From positions 1 to 5,108 of the forward strand of contig JARGNC010000164.1 in the NCBI GenBank assembly GCA_029212425.1: DNA of 5,108 nucleotides, written 5' to 3'. Positions 1 through 5,108 of the stretch are shown piece by piece; within the stretch, counting starts at the first letter, position 1, and the number at the start of each line of letters is the position of its first letter. The stretch is from Phycisphaerales bacterium (GTDB taxonomy: Bacteria; Planctomycetota; Phycisphaerae; Phycisphaerales; UBA1924). The notes beneath the pieces were generated by a model. That model saw only the letters and a program-made list of their open reading frames with translations. It ran no database searches and was not told where the DNA came from. A program made the translations under genes and the position numbers.

Positions 1-1223
1 TCGCCGGACTGTTCCCAGCGGTACACAGTCCCAAACTCCGCGAGACGCACAGGGAGGTCCTTGTACGAGTGGGGGGCGGAATCAAAGACCTTGATGTGGT
101 GGGGGCAGTTCATCGGTTTGAGCATGAACCCCTCGATCTCGCCGCTGCTCATGTTGTTGGAGAGCTGAGCACAACTGCATCCCTCGTTCGAGAGCTCGAC
201 GAGATGGTCACGCTCAACCAACGGCGGGAACTGCGAGTCCGCGTAGTACGGGAAGTGTCCCGAAGTGCGGTACAGATCCAGCTTGCCAATATGCGGCGTG
301 AAGACCTCGCTGTATCCCTGCTTGGTGAGTTCCGCGGCGATGAAGTTCTGGAGTTCCTTGCGGACGACCGAGCCGTTGGGTGTCCAGAGGATGAGTCCTT
401 GTCCGACGGTCTCGTCGATGTGGAACAAGCGGAGTTTCTTTCCAAGTACGCGGTGGTCGCGTTTCTTTGCTTCTTCGAGACGCTCGAGGTGCTTGTTGAG
501 GTCTTTCTTGCTAAAGAAAGATGTGCCATAGACGCGGGTGAGCGAGTCTGAGTTCTCGTCGCCGTGCCAGTACGCGGATGCGAGGGACATGATCTTGAAC
601 CCGCCGATGCGTCCGGTGCTTGGAATATGCGGCCCTCGGCAGAGATCTTCCCAGTCCTTACCCGGTTCACCGGTCGCGTAGAAGGAGAGCGATTCAGAAC
701 CCGCTTTGATCGCGGCTTCCGCGTTGTCAAGTTTGTACTTCGATCCTTCAGATTTGAGCTTGTTGATCCCGTCATTGATGGACATGTCGTAGCGGGTGAA
801 GGGACGATCTTCTTTGATGATCGCCGCCATCTCTTTTTCGATCGCTTCAAAGTCGCCGTCTTTGAGGGGACGGTCGTCGGGGAACTTGATGTCGTAGTAG
901 AAACTGTTTTCCAGCGGCGGTCCATAGACAAGCTGCGCCTCGGGGACGATGCGTTGGATCGCTTCCGCCATGACATGAGCGGTCGAGTGGCGCAAGAGGT
1001 TGAGCGCGTTGGGGTCGTCTTGTTTGTCGCGGGTTTTCTCGGTGACCAGCGCGAGCGAGCAGTCGTGGTCGATGGTGGTGGAGAGGTCGCAGAGCTGCTC
1101 GTCGATGATCGCGCCGACGCATGCTTTCGCGAGGCGCTCTCCGATGGTCATCGCGACGTCGTACGCGGAGACCGCGTGGTCGAATGATTTGACAGAGCCG
1201 TCTGGGAGGGTGATGTTGGGCAT
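1..1223 (-). CDS. thrS: Threonyl-tRNA synthetase, N-terminal 407 residues (3' end outside window)
   Basis: Class II aminoacyl-tRNA synthetase that charges tRNA-Thr in the cytoplasm and hydrolyses mischarged Ser-tRNA. Translation of the minus strand from the ATG at 1223 begins MPNITLPDGS, the usual start of the TGS domain (about residues 1-62). The editing domain follows, with HSTAH at 79-83 and CRGPH at 195-199, matching the HxxxH and CxxxH editing-site motifs. The catalytic core starts near residue 265 and shows KPMNCPHH (369-376), whose Cys373 corresponds to the zinc ligand Cys334 of the E. coli enzyme. Motif 2 is RLAEFGTVYRWEQSG (393-407). The frame stays open to the left edge, so the remaining catalytic core and the anticodon-binding domain lie outside. 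Compared with E. coli there are roughly 25 extra residues before KPMNCP, including a CSC. No Shine-Dalgarno precedes the ATG; the start was chosen by family alignment. Family assignment is essentially certain. Confidence 0.97.
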   Translation of the reverse strand, partial: MPNITLPDGSVKSFDHAVSAYDVAMTIGERLAKACVGAIIDEQLCDLSTTIDHDCSLALVTEKTRDKQDDPNALNLLRHSTAHVMAEAIQRIVPEAQLVYGPPLENSFYYDIKFPDDRPLKDGDFEAIEKEMAAIIKEDRPFTRYDMSINDGINKLKSEGSKYKLDNAEAAIKAGSESLSFYATGEPGKDWEDLCRGPHIPSTGRIGGFKIMSLASAYWHGDENSDSLTRVYGTSFFSKKDLNKHLERLEEAKKRDHRVLGKKLRLFHIDETVGQGLILWTPNGSVVRKELQNFIAAELTKQGYSEVFTPHIGKLDLYRTSGHFPYYADSQFPPLVERDHLVELSNEGCSCAQLSNNMSSGEIEGFMLKPMNCPHHIKVFDSAPHSYKDLPVRLAEFGTVYRWEQSG

Positions 1224-1243
1224 TGGTGGTGCTCGCTTGGTCT

Positions 1244-1288
1244 TTAAACTCGGGACAGTTGCGCCCGGTTCGACCGGGTGCGGTTCAT
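1244..1288 (-). CDS. Possible 14-residue leader peptide upstream of thrS
   Basis: An ATG at 1288 opens a short frame, MNRTRSNRAQLSRV, ending in TAA at 1246-1244, about 20 bases before the thrS start. It contains four Arg codons but only one Thr codon, so a classical Thr-attenuation leader is not supported. The only ribosome-site-like bases are an AGG directly adjacent to the ATG. It spans the leader hairpin, so translation would disrupt that hairpin. A frame of this length can easily occur by chance; it is listed as a possibility only. Confidence 0.12.
   Translation of the reverse strand: MNRTRSNRAQLSRV
1261..1281 (-). promoter_or_regulatory. Hairpin in the thrS leader
   Basis: On the minus strand GCACCCGGT and ACCGGGCGC can pair (9 bp, one G-U) around a three-base loop, about 38 bases upstream of the thrS ATG. 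No T tract follows, so it is not a standalone intrinsic terminator. Its first arm is also complementary over 7 bases (CACCCGG/CCGGGTG) to the second arm of the terminator hairpin just upstream, so the two structures could compete. A role in thrS control is inference only. Confidence 0.4.
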
Positions 1289-1294
1289 CCTATG

Positions 1295-1321
1295 AAAAAC
1301 ACCCGGCGTTGACCGGGTGTT
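1295..1321 (-). terminator. Intrinsic terminator downstream of arsM
   Basis: On the minus strand a perfect 9-bp stem, AACACCCGG with CCGGGTGTT, encloses a six-base loop. The second arm runs directly into more T residues, giving five consecutive T. It lies about 20 bases after the arsM stop codon, the expected place for a rho-independent terminator of the arsR-arsM operon. It also separates that operon from thrS, which is on the same strand. On the plus strand no T tract follows, so it acts in one direction. Confidence 0.8.
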
Positions 1322-1341
1322 GAGTCGAAAAATCGGAAGTT

Positions 1342-2196
1342 CTAGCAGCAGCTCGGTCCGCAGCCGCAGGGTTTCTTCGCTTGGATGTCCAGACTGGTGA
1401 TGACTTGCTCTGCGGTCTGTCCCTCAGGGAGCAGCGCGGTCACCTTCGCGTACAGCGGATCGTTGGCGGCGGTCAACGCGTTGACATAGTGGGGCTTGGG
1501 GGTCAGGACGATTTCGTCCATCCCCGCATTGACCATTTGCGTCCGCATCTGCTCGACCGGGATCGCGCCGGCGACGCATCCTGCCCATGCTTCGAGGATG
1601 GATTTGACCTCTGCGGGAACCTCGCAGAGCAGCGCGATGTCCGAGATCGCGACGCGACCACCCGGCTTGAGGACTCGGCTGATCTCATCCCAGACACGCT
1701 GCTTGTCCATCGAGAGGTTGAGCACGCAGTTGGAGATGATCACATCGACCGAGCTGTCCGCGACCGGGAGGTGCTCGATCTCCCCCAAGCGGAACTCGAC
1801 ATTGTCGAGCCCGGTGGTTTTCTGGTAGTGACCGATGTTGGCGCGTGCCTTGTCGATCATCTGAGGCGTCATATCAATCCCGATCGCTTTGCCAGTCTTG
1901 CCGACCTTTGGTCCTGCGAGGAAGATGTCGAACCCGCCTCCTGATCCGAGATCGAGGATGGTTTCGCCTTCTTGAAGAGCAGCGATGATGGTTGGATTGC
2001 CGCAGGAAAGCCCCATGTTCGCGTCTGCTGGGAGTGCTTCGAGTTCTTCTTTGGTGTACCCGATTTTCTCCGCGAGTTCTCCCGCGTCGATGGTTTCGGT
2101 GACGCCGCAGGCGCCGGCGCAGCAGTTGCCGTTGTTCTCGGCGATGCTCGCGTAGTCGGATCGGATCTGCTGACGGAGTTCTTCGCTGGTTTTCAT
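1342..2196 (-). CDS. arsM: Arsenite S-adenosylmethionine methyltransferase
   Basis: Cytoplasmic enzyme of 284 residues that transfers methyl groups from S-adenosylmethionine to As(III), giving methylated and partly volatile arsenicals. The Rossmann SAM-binding motif I is LDLGSGGGF (81-89), with the acidic residue of IGID at Asp108. The three conserved catalytic cysteines of the family are visible: Cys65 (LSCGNP), Cys157 (SNCVLNL) and Cys207 (WAGCVAGAI). The spacing of the last two equals that of Cys174/Cys224 in the Cyanidioschyzon enzyme. Two further cysteine clusters occur: NCCAGAC at 24-30 and a terminal CGCGPSCC (277-284), an arrangement seen in many bacterial ArsM proteins and able to bind thiophilic metalloids. 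The start codon overlaps the arsR stop (ATGA), implying translational coupling and co-transcription. Expression should follow arsenite release of ArsR. Length and motifs are complete, with no sign of damage. Confidence 0.96.
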   Translation of the reverse strand: MKTSEELRQQIRSDYASIAENNGNCCAGACGVTETIDAGELAEKIGYTKEELEALPADANMGLSCGNPTIIAALQEGETILDLGSGGGFDIFLAGPKVGKTGKAIGIDMTPQMIDKARANIGHYQKTTGLDNVEFRLGEIEHLPVADSSVDVIISNCVLNLSMDKQRVWDEISRVLKPGGRVAISDIALLCEVPAEVKSILEAWAGCVAGAIPVEQMRTQMVNAGMDEIVLTPKPHYVNALTAANDPLYAKVTALLPEGQTAEQVITSLDIQAKKPCGCGPSCC

Positions 2197-2612
2197 ATGC
2201 TCGCTCCTTGTGTGCTGGAGGTTGTATTTACGGAATCAGTCTGGACACAGCACCCTTCACGCTGCATCCGCGCCAGATCGTGCGGCTCGATCGCGTCGAT
2301 CTGGGTGAGTTTGATGATGTCGGCCTGGATCTGCTCGTCGTCGAGTGCGTGCTGGCGGACGAGCGTCAACGCGTCGCTGATGAGCGGCGTTGGAGTGGGG
2401 GGCGTCTGGTAGTGCACCCAGCGGCCTTCCTTTCGGCTCTCAAGCAACCCCGCGTTCCGCAGCACCGCGAGGTGCTTGGAGATGGACGCATTGGAGAGGT
2501 CGATGAGTTCAACGAGTTGACACACACAGCGTTCCTGGTCCAAACACGCCGCGAGAAGGCGCAGGCGGTTTGGATCGGAGAGCGCGTGGGTGATGGTGGT
2601 GAATGGGTTCAT
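2193..2612 (-). CDS. arsR: ArsR-family arsenite-responsive repressor
   Basis: Winged-helix repressor of the ArsR/SmtB family, 139 residues from the chosen start MNPFTTITHALSDP, which matches how family members begin. The frame is open to an ATG at 2666 and includes another ATG at 2624. The upstream one is unlikely because it coincides with the best -35 element. The metalloid site ERCVCQL places Cys29 and Cys31 at the start of the DNA-contacting region, equivalent to Cys32 and Cys34 of E. coli ArsR (ELCVCDL); the third cysteine of the E. coli site is absent. The recognition helix is SNASISKHLAVLRNAGLL (40-57), and the wing is RKEGRWVHY (60-68). A proline-rich linker (TPPTPTP) and a tail with vicinal Cys121-Cys122 follow. 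Such tail cysteines could contribute to As(III) binding, which is inference. First gene of the operon with arsM, overlapping it by 4 bases, and divergent from padR. Confidence 0.95.
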   Translation of the reverse strand: MNPFTTITHALSDPNRLRLLAACLDQERCVCQLVELIDLSNASISKHLAVLRNAGLLESRKEGRWVHYQTPPTPTPLISDALTLVRQHALDDEQIQADIIKLTQIDAIEPHDLARMQREGCCVQTDSVNTTSSTQGASI

Positions 2613-2637
2613 TTGATTTCTCATTTTACTAAATAAG

Positions 2638-2666
2638 AAAATAGGATAATTATTCCCAAGGGACAA
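2638..2666 (-). promoter_or_regulatory. Candidate sigma-70-type promoter of arsR-arsM
   Basis: On the minus strand TTGTCC (2666-2661) is followed after exactly 17 bases by TATTTT (2643-2638), a reasonable -35/-10 pair. The start point would fall near 2631, leaving a leader of about 20 bases before the arsR ATG. An alternative pair shifted downstream is TTGGGA (2660-2655) with TTATTT, also 17 bases apart. Neither has been tested; the spacing and AT richness are what the sequence shows. Confidence 0.45.
2644..2656. promoter_or_regulatory. Near-palindrome inside the arsR promoter, possible ArsR operator
   Basis: GGATAATTATTCC is a near-palindrome with a perfect 8-base core, ATAATTAT. It sits between the proposed -35 and -10 elements of arsR, the position expected for an autoregulatory operator. 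ArsR/SmtB proteins bind short AT-rich dyads of this sort. Assignment to ArsR is inference from position. Confidence 0.3.
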
Positions 2667-2682
2667 GCCCGAATACGAGTAA

Positions 2683-2725
2683 TTCGATATTTTATTGGGA
2701 TATATCGAAACTTGATATATTCAAG
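2683..2725. repeat. Nested inverted repeats in the arsR/padR divergent region
   Basis: Three dyads overlap here. TTCGATAT (2683-2690) pairs with ATATCGAA (2702-2709). ATATATC (2700-2706) pairs with GATATAT (2714-2720). CTTGA (2711-2715) pairs with TCAAG (2721-2725) around TATAT. All arms are perfect. The ATATC/GATAT and TTGA-type half sites resemble both ArsR/SmtB dyads and general winged-helix operators, so the bound protein could be ArsR, PadR or both. The cluster lies about 40-80 bases upstream of the padR ATG, over the probable padR promoter. Confidence 0.55.
2695..2721 (+). promoter_or_regulatory. Weak candidate promoter of the padR operon
   Basis: TTGGGA (2695-2700) and TATATT (2716-2721) are separated by 15 bases, shorter than the usual 16-18. 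TACAAT at 2730-2735 is another possible -10 element but lacks a good -35 at the right distance. A promoter must lie in this region because the gene upstream diverges; the exact elements are uncertain. The dyads overlap it, which would suit repression. Confidence 0.3.
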
Positions 2726-2753
2726 GGCGTACAATCTACCGAAGACGGAACCC

Positions 2754-2760
2754 AGAGGTG
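2754..2760 (+). promoter_or_regulatory. Ribosome binding site deciding the padR start
   Basis: AGAGGTG lies five bases before the ATG at 2766. This clear Shine-Dalgarno favours that ATG over the in-frame TTG at 2712, which sits inside the palindrome cluster. Confidence 0.75.
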
Positions 2761-2765
2761 TACAC

Positions 2766-3152
2766 ATGCTGACATTGAAACAAGACCATTCCGAACTCGT
2801 CGTCCTCTCGGTGCTCGCTGAGGGACCTTCGTATGGATACGCGATCGGCAAGAGCATCGCGGCTCGCTCCGAAGGGCACTTCAAGCTCTCCGCATCTGGG
2901 ATGTACCCACTGTTGACCAAACTCGAAAAGAATGGGTTGGTTTCGACAAGTTGGGAGGAAGTGAAAGCCGCGACTGCGGATCCGGATTCAACCGGACGCC
3001 GGCGCAAGTGGTACACACTGAGCGACAAGGGACGCAAGCAACTCGCAAAGCGGATCGAGCACCATCGTCAGGTGCAGTCGATTCTTGATGGGTTTGTGCT
3101 CCAGATCGAGAGTCAACCTGAGAACCAACTTGAAACCGGGCTCGCGGGCTGA
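2766..3152 (+). CDS. PadR-family transcriptional regulator
   Basis: A 128-residue winged-helix protein of the PadR family, starting MLTLKQDHSELVVLSVLAEG. The N-terminal region matches the family pattern: LVVLSVLAEGPSYGYAIGKSI (about 11-31), then a recognition helix with SASGMYPLLTKLEKNGLV (42-59). The wing and C-terminal part include RRRKWYTLSDKGRKQL (78-93), where the YTLSDKG box is typical. The tail forms a short helix, which in the PadR-s1 type serves dimerisation. PadR proteins usually repress their own operon and neighbouring membrane or efflux genes, and many respond to small molecules or to a partner membrane protein; the ligand cannot be read from sequence. The stop overlaps the next start by one base (TGATG), so the two products are likely made together. 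PadR genes paired with HAAS-domain genes are a recurring arrangement. Confidence 0.93.
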   Translation: MLTLKQDHSELVVLSVLAEGPSYGYAIGKSIAARSEGHFKLSASGMYPLLTKLEKNGLVSTSWEEVKAATADPDSTGRRRKWYTLSDKGRKQLAKRIEHHRQVQSILDGFVLQIESQPENQLETGLAG

Positions 3153-4513
3153 TGTCCAAACTCAACGATTCCAACCCGAAGCTGAACAGACGATCGAAGC
3201 GGACGAAGGTCACGCCATCAAATCGTGACTCGATCGCGTCGTGGTTGGATGTGCTGACCTCGATGCTCTCGCTCCCTGAGGGGCATCGCGAGCAGGTCCG
3301 CGACGAACTCGAAGACCACCTGCGTTCGCGGGTTGATGATTTATTGATTACAGGCACACCAGAACCAGAAGCGATCCGCATCGCGGTCGCGGAGCTTGGG
3401 GAAACCGCCGAGCTTGCCAAACTGATTTCACACGCACATACAAGATCCAATCCAAGGAGACGAATGATGAACATTGCATTGATTACAGCAGCAATCGCGG
3501 GACTGTCGATCGGAGGGATCTCTTGGAACAACGCTGGGGGGACGGGGCTAGTGATGCCCAGTTCCGAAGGCGTAACGCTGACAGTAGAGTCCACAGAGAG
3601 AGAAACCAACGATGATCGAGTGCAGACCTTCGACCTGGAGAACTGTTCGATGAAGGCGATTCTCACCGAGATCGCGCTCAAGTTTGATCGTGAACTCCAA
3701 CTGAGCCGAGATGCGAGGGGCGGGAACTTGGCGGGTTATCTGCGTAGTCCTCTATTGTCGTCATTCAAAGGGGAGTACACCTTCGATGCTGCACTTGCTG
3801 CGTTCAGGAGCAATTTTTCGGAGGATGCCTACAACTACAACCTGGTCGTCACAGACATAACGATGCAGATTGAATCCTACGACGAGTTTCAAAGAGGTCA
3901 GATTGAGACGCAGGTCCACGCCGGACCAAGTTGGATGGATACCGATGCGATAACGCAGTACTCACTTTCGTTGCGGAGCTTGCTGTCAGTGAAGCATGAT
4001 CTTGAGTTCGCGTCGATCGAAGTCATCGGCGATGCGATCGTGGTCGCTGCTCCGCCGAACATCCAGATCGAGGTGGTCAAGATGATGCACGAACTCGAAG
4101 CGAGCGTGATGCAGCGTCAGGAAGAGCAACGAGCGCTGAACGAGAAGGAACGAGAGGAAGCACGCGCGATTATGGAGGAACGATCTCAGGAGTTCCGCGA
4201 GAACCAAGCTCGGCTCGCAGCAGAGTTCGAACGGACGGTCAACGATTTGCAGAACGAGTTTGATGCAGCGCGGTCGATGCTGCTCGCAAGCAAAGCAAAG
4301 ATGCGGATGATCGAGATCGAGATGAATAGGGACCCATTTGCTCACAAAAAAGAAGGATGGGATGAATCGAAAGAGAGAGCAAAGGTCCTCGAGCTCCACT
4401 CGGCATACGACGCAGCACAGCTCGAACTCGCAGAGAATGAGGAGCGGTACAACTATCTGAATCGCCGCATACTGGATTCTCAGTATGCCCACCTCTTTAA
4501 GGGGCTCGAATAA
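3152..4513 (+). CDS. Membrane protein with HAAS-type domain, STN/secretin-N-like region and coiled coil
   Basis: Not a named gene; 453 residues. A basic N-terminus precedes residues 29-92 (SWLDVLTSMLSLPEG, DELEDHLRSRVDDLL, AIRIAVAELGETAELA), which fit the HAAS/DUF1700-like fold often found on PadR partner proteins. One transmembrane helix follows at about 106-124 (MNIALITAAIAGLSIGGIS) after an RRR cluster, suggesting the N-terminus is cytoplasmic and the rest outside. Residues 158-240 follow the STN pattern: QTFDLENCSMKAILTEIA, a strand, then FDAALAAF. Residues 267-317 resemble a secretin N1-type fold (VIGDAIVVAAPPNIQIEVVK). From 318 to about 440 the chain is highly charged and helical, a probable coiled coil with few prolines. 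No secretin barrel, enzyme motif or lipobox is seen. Start overlaps the padR stop by one base, so control by PadR is likely. Function unknown; an envelope sensor or scaffold is speculation. Fold calls beyond the HAAS and transmembrane parts are by eye. Confidence 0.85.
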   Translation: MSKLNDSNPKLNRRSKRTKVTPSNRDSIASWLDVLTSMLSLPEGHREQVRDELEDHLRSRVDDLLITGTPEPEAIRIAVAELGETAELAKLISHAHTRSNPRRRMMNIALITAAIAGLSIGGISWNNAGGTGLVMPSSEGVTLTVESTERETNDDRVQTFDLENCSMKAILTEIALKFDRELQLSRDARGGNLAGYLRSPLLSSFKGEYTFDAALAAFRSNFSEDAYNYNLVVTDITMQIESYDEFQRGQIETQVHAGPSWMDTDAITQYSLSLRSLLSVKHDLEFASIEVIGDAIVVAAPPNIQIEVVKMMHELEASVMQRQEEQRALNEKEREEARAIMEERSQEFRENQARLAAEFERTVNDLQNEFDAARSMLLASKAKMRMIEIEMNRDPFAHKKEGWDESKERAKVLELHSAYDAAQLELAENEERYNYLNRRILDSQYAHLFKGLE

Positions 4514-4529
4514 GCACCCTATATCGTGT
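4514..4529. promoter_or_regulatory. Weak NrdR-box-like sequence
   Basis: The 16 bases GCACCCTATATCGTGT agree at 12 positions with the palindromic NrdR box pattern ACACTATATATAGTGT, recalled from known boxes, but miss three conserved central positions. Functional sites usually come as a pair about 31 bases apart, and the equivalent downstream position does not match. It lies just upstream of nrdR, so weak autoregulation is conceivable. Confidence 0.15.
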
Positions 4530-4553
4530 CTGACCGCCGCCTTCGCTGCATAT

Positions 4554-4573
4554 TCATACCATCCTTGGTATGA
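4554..4573. repeat. Perfect 8-bp inverted repeat upstream of nrdR
   Basis: TCATACCA (4554-4561) and TGGTATGA (4566-4573) are exact reverse complements separated by TCCT. No T tract follows on either strand, which argues against an intrinsic terminator for the preceding gene. The right arm coincides with the proposed extended -10 element of nrdR, so an operator is the more natural reading. Confidence 0.6.
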
Positions 4574-4574
4574 T
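4566..4574 (+). promoter_or_regulatory. Extended -10 promoter of nrdR
   Basis: TGGTATGAT contains the TGn extension plus TATGAT, one base from the TATAAT consensus. No convincing -35 element is present about 17 bases upstream, which is common for extended -10 promoters. Transcription would start near 4581, a few bases before the Shine-Dalgarno, giving a short leader. Confidence 0.45.
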
Positions 4575-4583
4575 CCGTGCATC

Positions 4584-4588
4584 GGAGG
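4584..4588 (+). promoter_or_regulatory. Ribosome binding site deciding the nrdR start
   Basis: GGAGG sits seven bases before the ATG at 4596. It supports that start over the ATG at 4485, which would add 37 residues overlapping the previous gene and precede the invariant MxCPxC beginning. Confidence 0.85.
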
Positions 4589-4595
4589 CGTTTTT

Positions 4596-5105
4596 ATGAT
4601 CTGCCCATTCTGCAGCCACAACCATGACAAGGTGATTGATTCACGCTCGAGCGAGGGTGGGGAGGTCATCCGTCGTCGGCGGCACTGCCTCAAATGCGAT
4701 CGACGCTTCACCACCTACGAACGCGTTGAACCCGCAGGTCGGCTTATGGTCGTGAAGAAGGATGGTTCCCGCGTCGCGTTCAGCTCCGACAACATCATCC
4801 GGGGGATCGCAAACGCGTGCGGCAAGCGACCCATCTCAGAAGATGTCAAACAACAACTCGCCAAACTCGTCGAAGAAGAATTGCACTCAGAGTTTGAACG
4901 CGAGGTGCCGACAATTTTGATCGGTGAGCGTGTGATGAGCAAACTCCGCGATGTGGATAAAATCGCGTACATCCGGTTCGCGACCGAGCACCTGCAGCTC
5001 TCAACGCTCGAAGATCTCCAACGCGAGCTTGATGATCTTTCGTCTCGCCCAACTCAAAGCGCCGCACAGACCACGCTCTTCGCTTCCGGTCGTGGGAAGA
5101 ACTAA
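4596..5105 (+). CDS. nrdR: Transcriptional repressor NrdR
   Basis: Nucleotide-sensing repressor of ribonucleotide reductase genes; it binds ATP/dATP and tunes dNTP supply. The 169-residue product begins MICPFCSHNHDKVIDSRSS and has the full zinc ribbon Cys3, Cys6, Cys31, Cys34 (CPFC and CLKC), followed by DRRFTTYERVE. An ATP-cone domain follows at about 47-137, recognisable from VVKKDGSRVAFSSDNIIRGI and ending in DKIAYIRFATEH. The family is usually 150-170 residues; the C-terminal tail after about 145 is polar and poorly conserved. The gene has its own apparent promoter and Shine-Dalgarno, 82 bases after the upstream gene, so it probably is not part of the padR operon, though read-through is possible since no terminator lies between. 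No nrd genes are in the window; NrdR usually acts at distant sites. Confidence 0.97.
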   Translation: MICPFCSHNHDKVIDSRSSEGGEVIRRRRHCLKCDRRFTTYERVEPAGRLMVVKKDGSRVAFSSDNIIRGIANACGKRPISEDVKQQLAKLVEEELHSEFEREVPTILIGERVMSKLRDVDKIAYIRFATEHLQLSTLEDLQRELDDLSSRPTQSAAQTTLFASGRGKN

Positions 5106-5108
5106 CGC

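Noticed and set aside
69..1187. Long plus-strand frames and an alternative minus-strand frame (149-976) across the left end
   Set aside because: They lie over thrS, whose minus-strand frame gives a textbook ThrRS protein; the alternatives are low-complexity Arg/Ser-rich or unfamiliar translations caused by GC-rich codon bias.
1224..1341. T-box or threonine attenuator upstream of thrS
   Set aside because: No T-box sequence or specifier structure is evident, and the mini-ORF has only one Thr codon.
1381..1944. 187-residue plus-strand frame opposite arsM
   Set aside because: Antisense to a clearly functional ArsM; translation shows no recognisable motifs.
2881..3681. 266-residue minus-strand frame opposite padR and the HAAS gene
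   Set aside because: Serine-rich shadow translation; the plus strand carries two overlapping, motif-bearing genes with good start signals.
4554..4573. Intrinsic terminator of the padR operon
   Set aside because: The stem is only moderately GC-rich and no T tract follows on either strand; an operator over the nrdR promoter fits better.
3986..4714. 242-residue minus-strand frame spanning the end of the coiled-coil gene and the start of nrdR
   Set aside because: It crosses a clear promoter/Shine-Dalgarno and covers the zinc ribbon of NrdR on the opposite strand; composition looks like antisense of a charged coiled coil.
1..5108. CRISPR arrays, insertion sequences, tRNA or rRNA genes
   Set aside because: No regularly spaced repeats, transposase-like translations, terminal inverted repeats or tRNA-like cloverleaf sequences were seen in the intergenic regions.

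Overview
The window fits a moderately GC-rich bacterial chromosome, probably a planctomycete of the Phycisphaerae type. That placement is an inference from protein flavour (an ArsR-ArsM pair, a PadR-HAAS pair, a ThrRS with an extra catalytic-core insertion) and from the mix of strong and absent Shine-Dalgarno sequences; no rRNA or other marker is present to settle it. Coding density is high: the only non-coding stretches are about 118, 153 and 82 bases.

Layout. The left half reads leftward (minus strand). A two-gene arsenic operon, arsR then arsM, overlaps by ATGA and ends at a 9-bp intrinsic terminator. It is followed by a short leader with a second hairpin and then by thrS (threonyl-tRNA synthetase), which runs off the left edge after 407 codons. 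The right half reads rightward. A PadR-family repressor gene overlaps by one base (TGATG) a gene for a predicted single-pass membrane protein. That protein has an N-terminal HAAS-type domain, one transmembrane segment, an STN/secretin-N-like region and a long charged coiled coil. Then comes nrdR, the ribonucleotide-reductase repressor, with its own apparent promoter.

The arsR and padR genes diverge from an AT-rich 153-base region packed with nested palindromes, which is the likely control point for both operons. ArsR carries the CxC arsenite-sensing motif and ArsM the three conserved catalytic cysteines plus Cys-rich ends. The operon therefore looks like an arsenite-responsive methylation unit; no efflux pump or arsenate reductase is visible here.

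The least familiar item is the PadR-coupled HAAS/STN/coiled-coil protein. PadR-HAAS pairs are known, but here the HAAS domain is joined to what looks like secretin-type N-domains with no secretin barrel. The second point of interest is a perfect 8-bp inverted repeat lying on the extended -10 element of nrdR.
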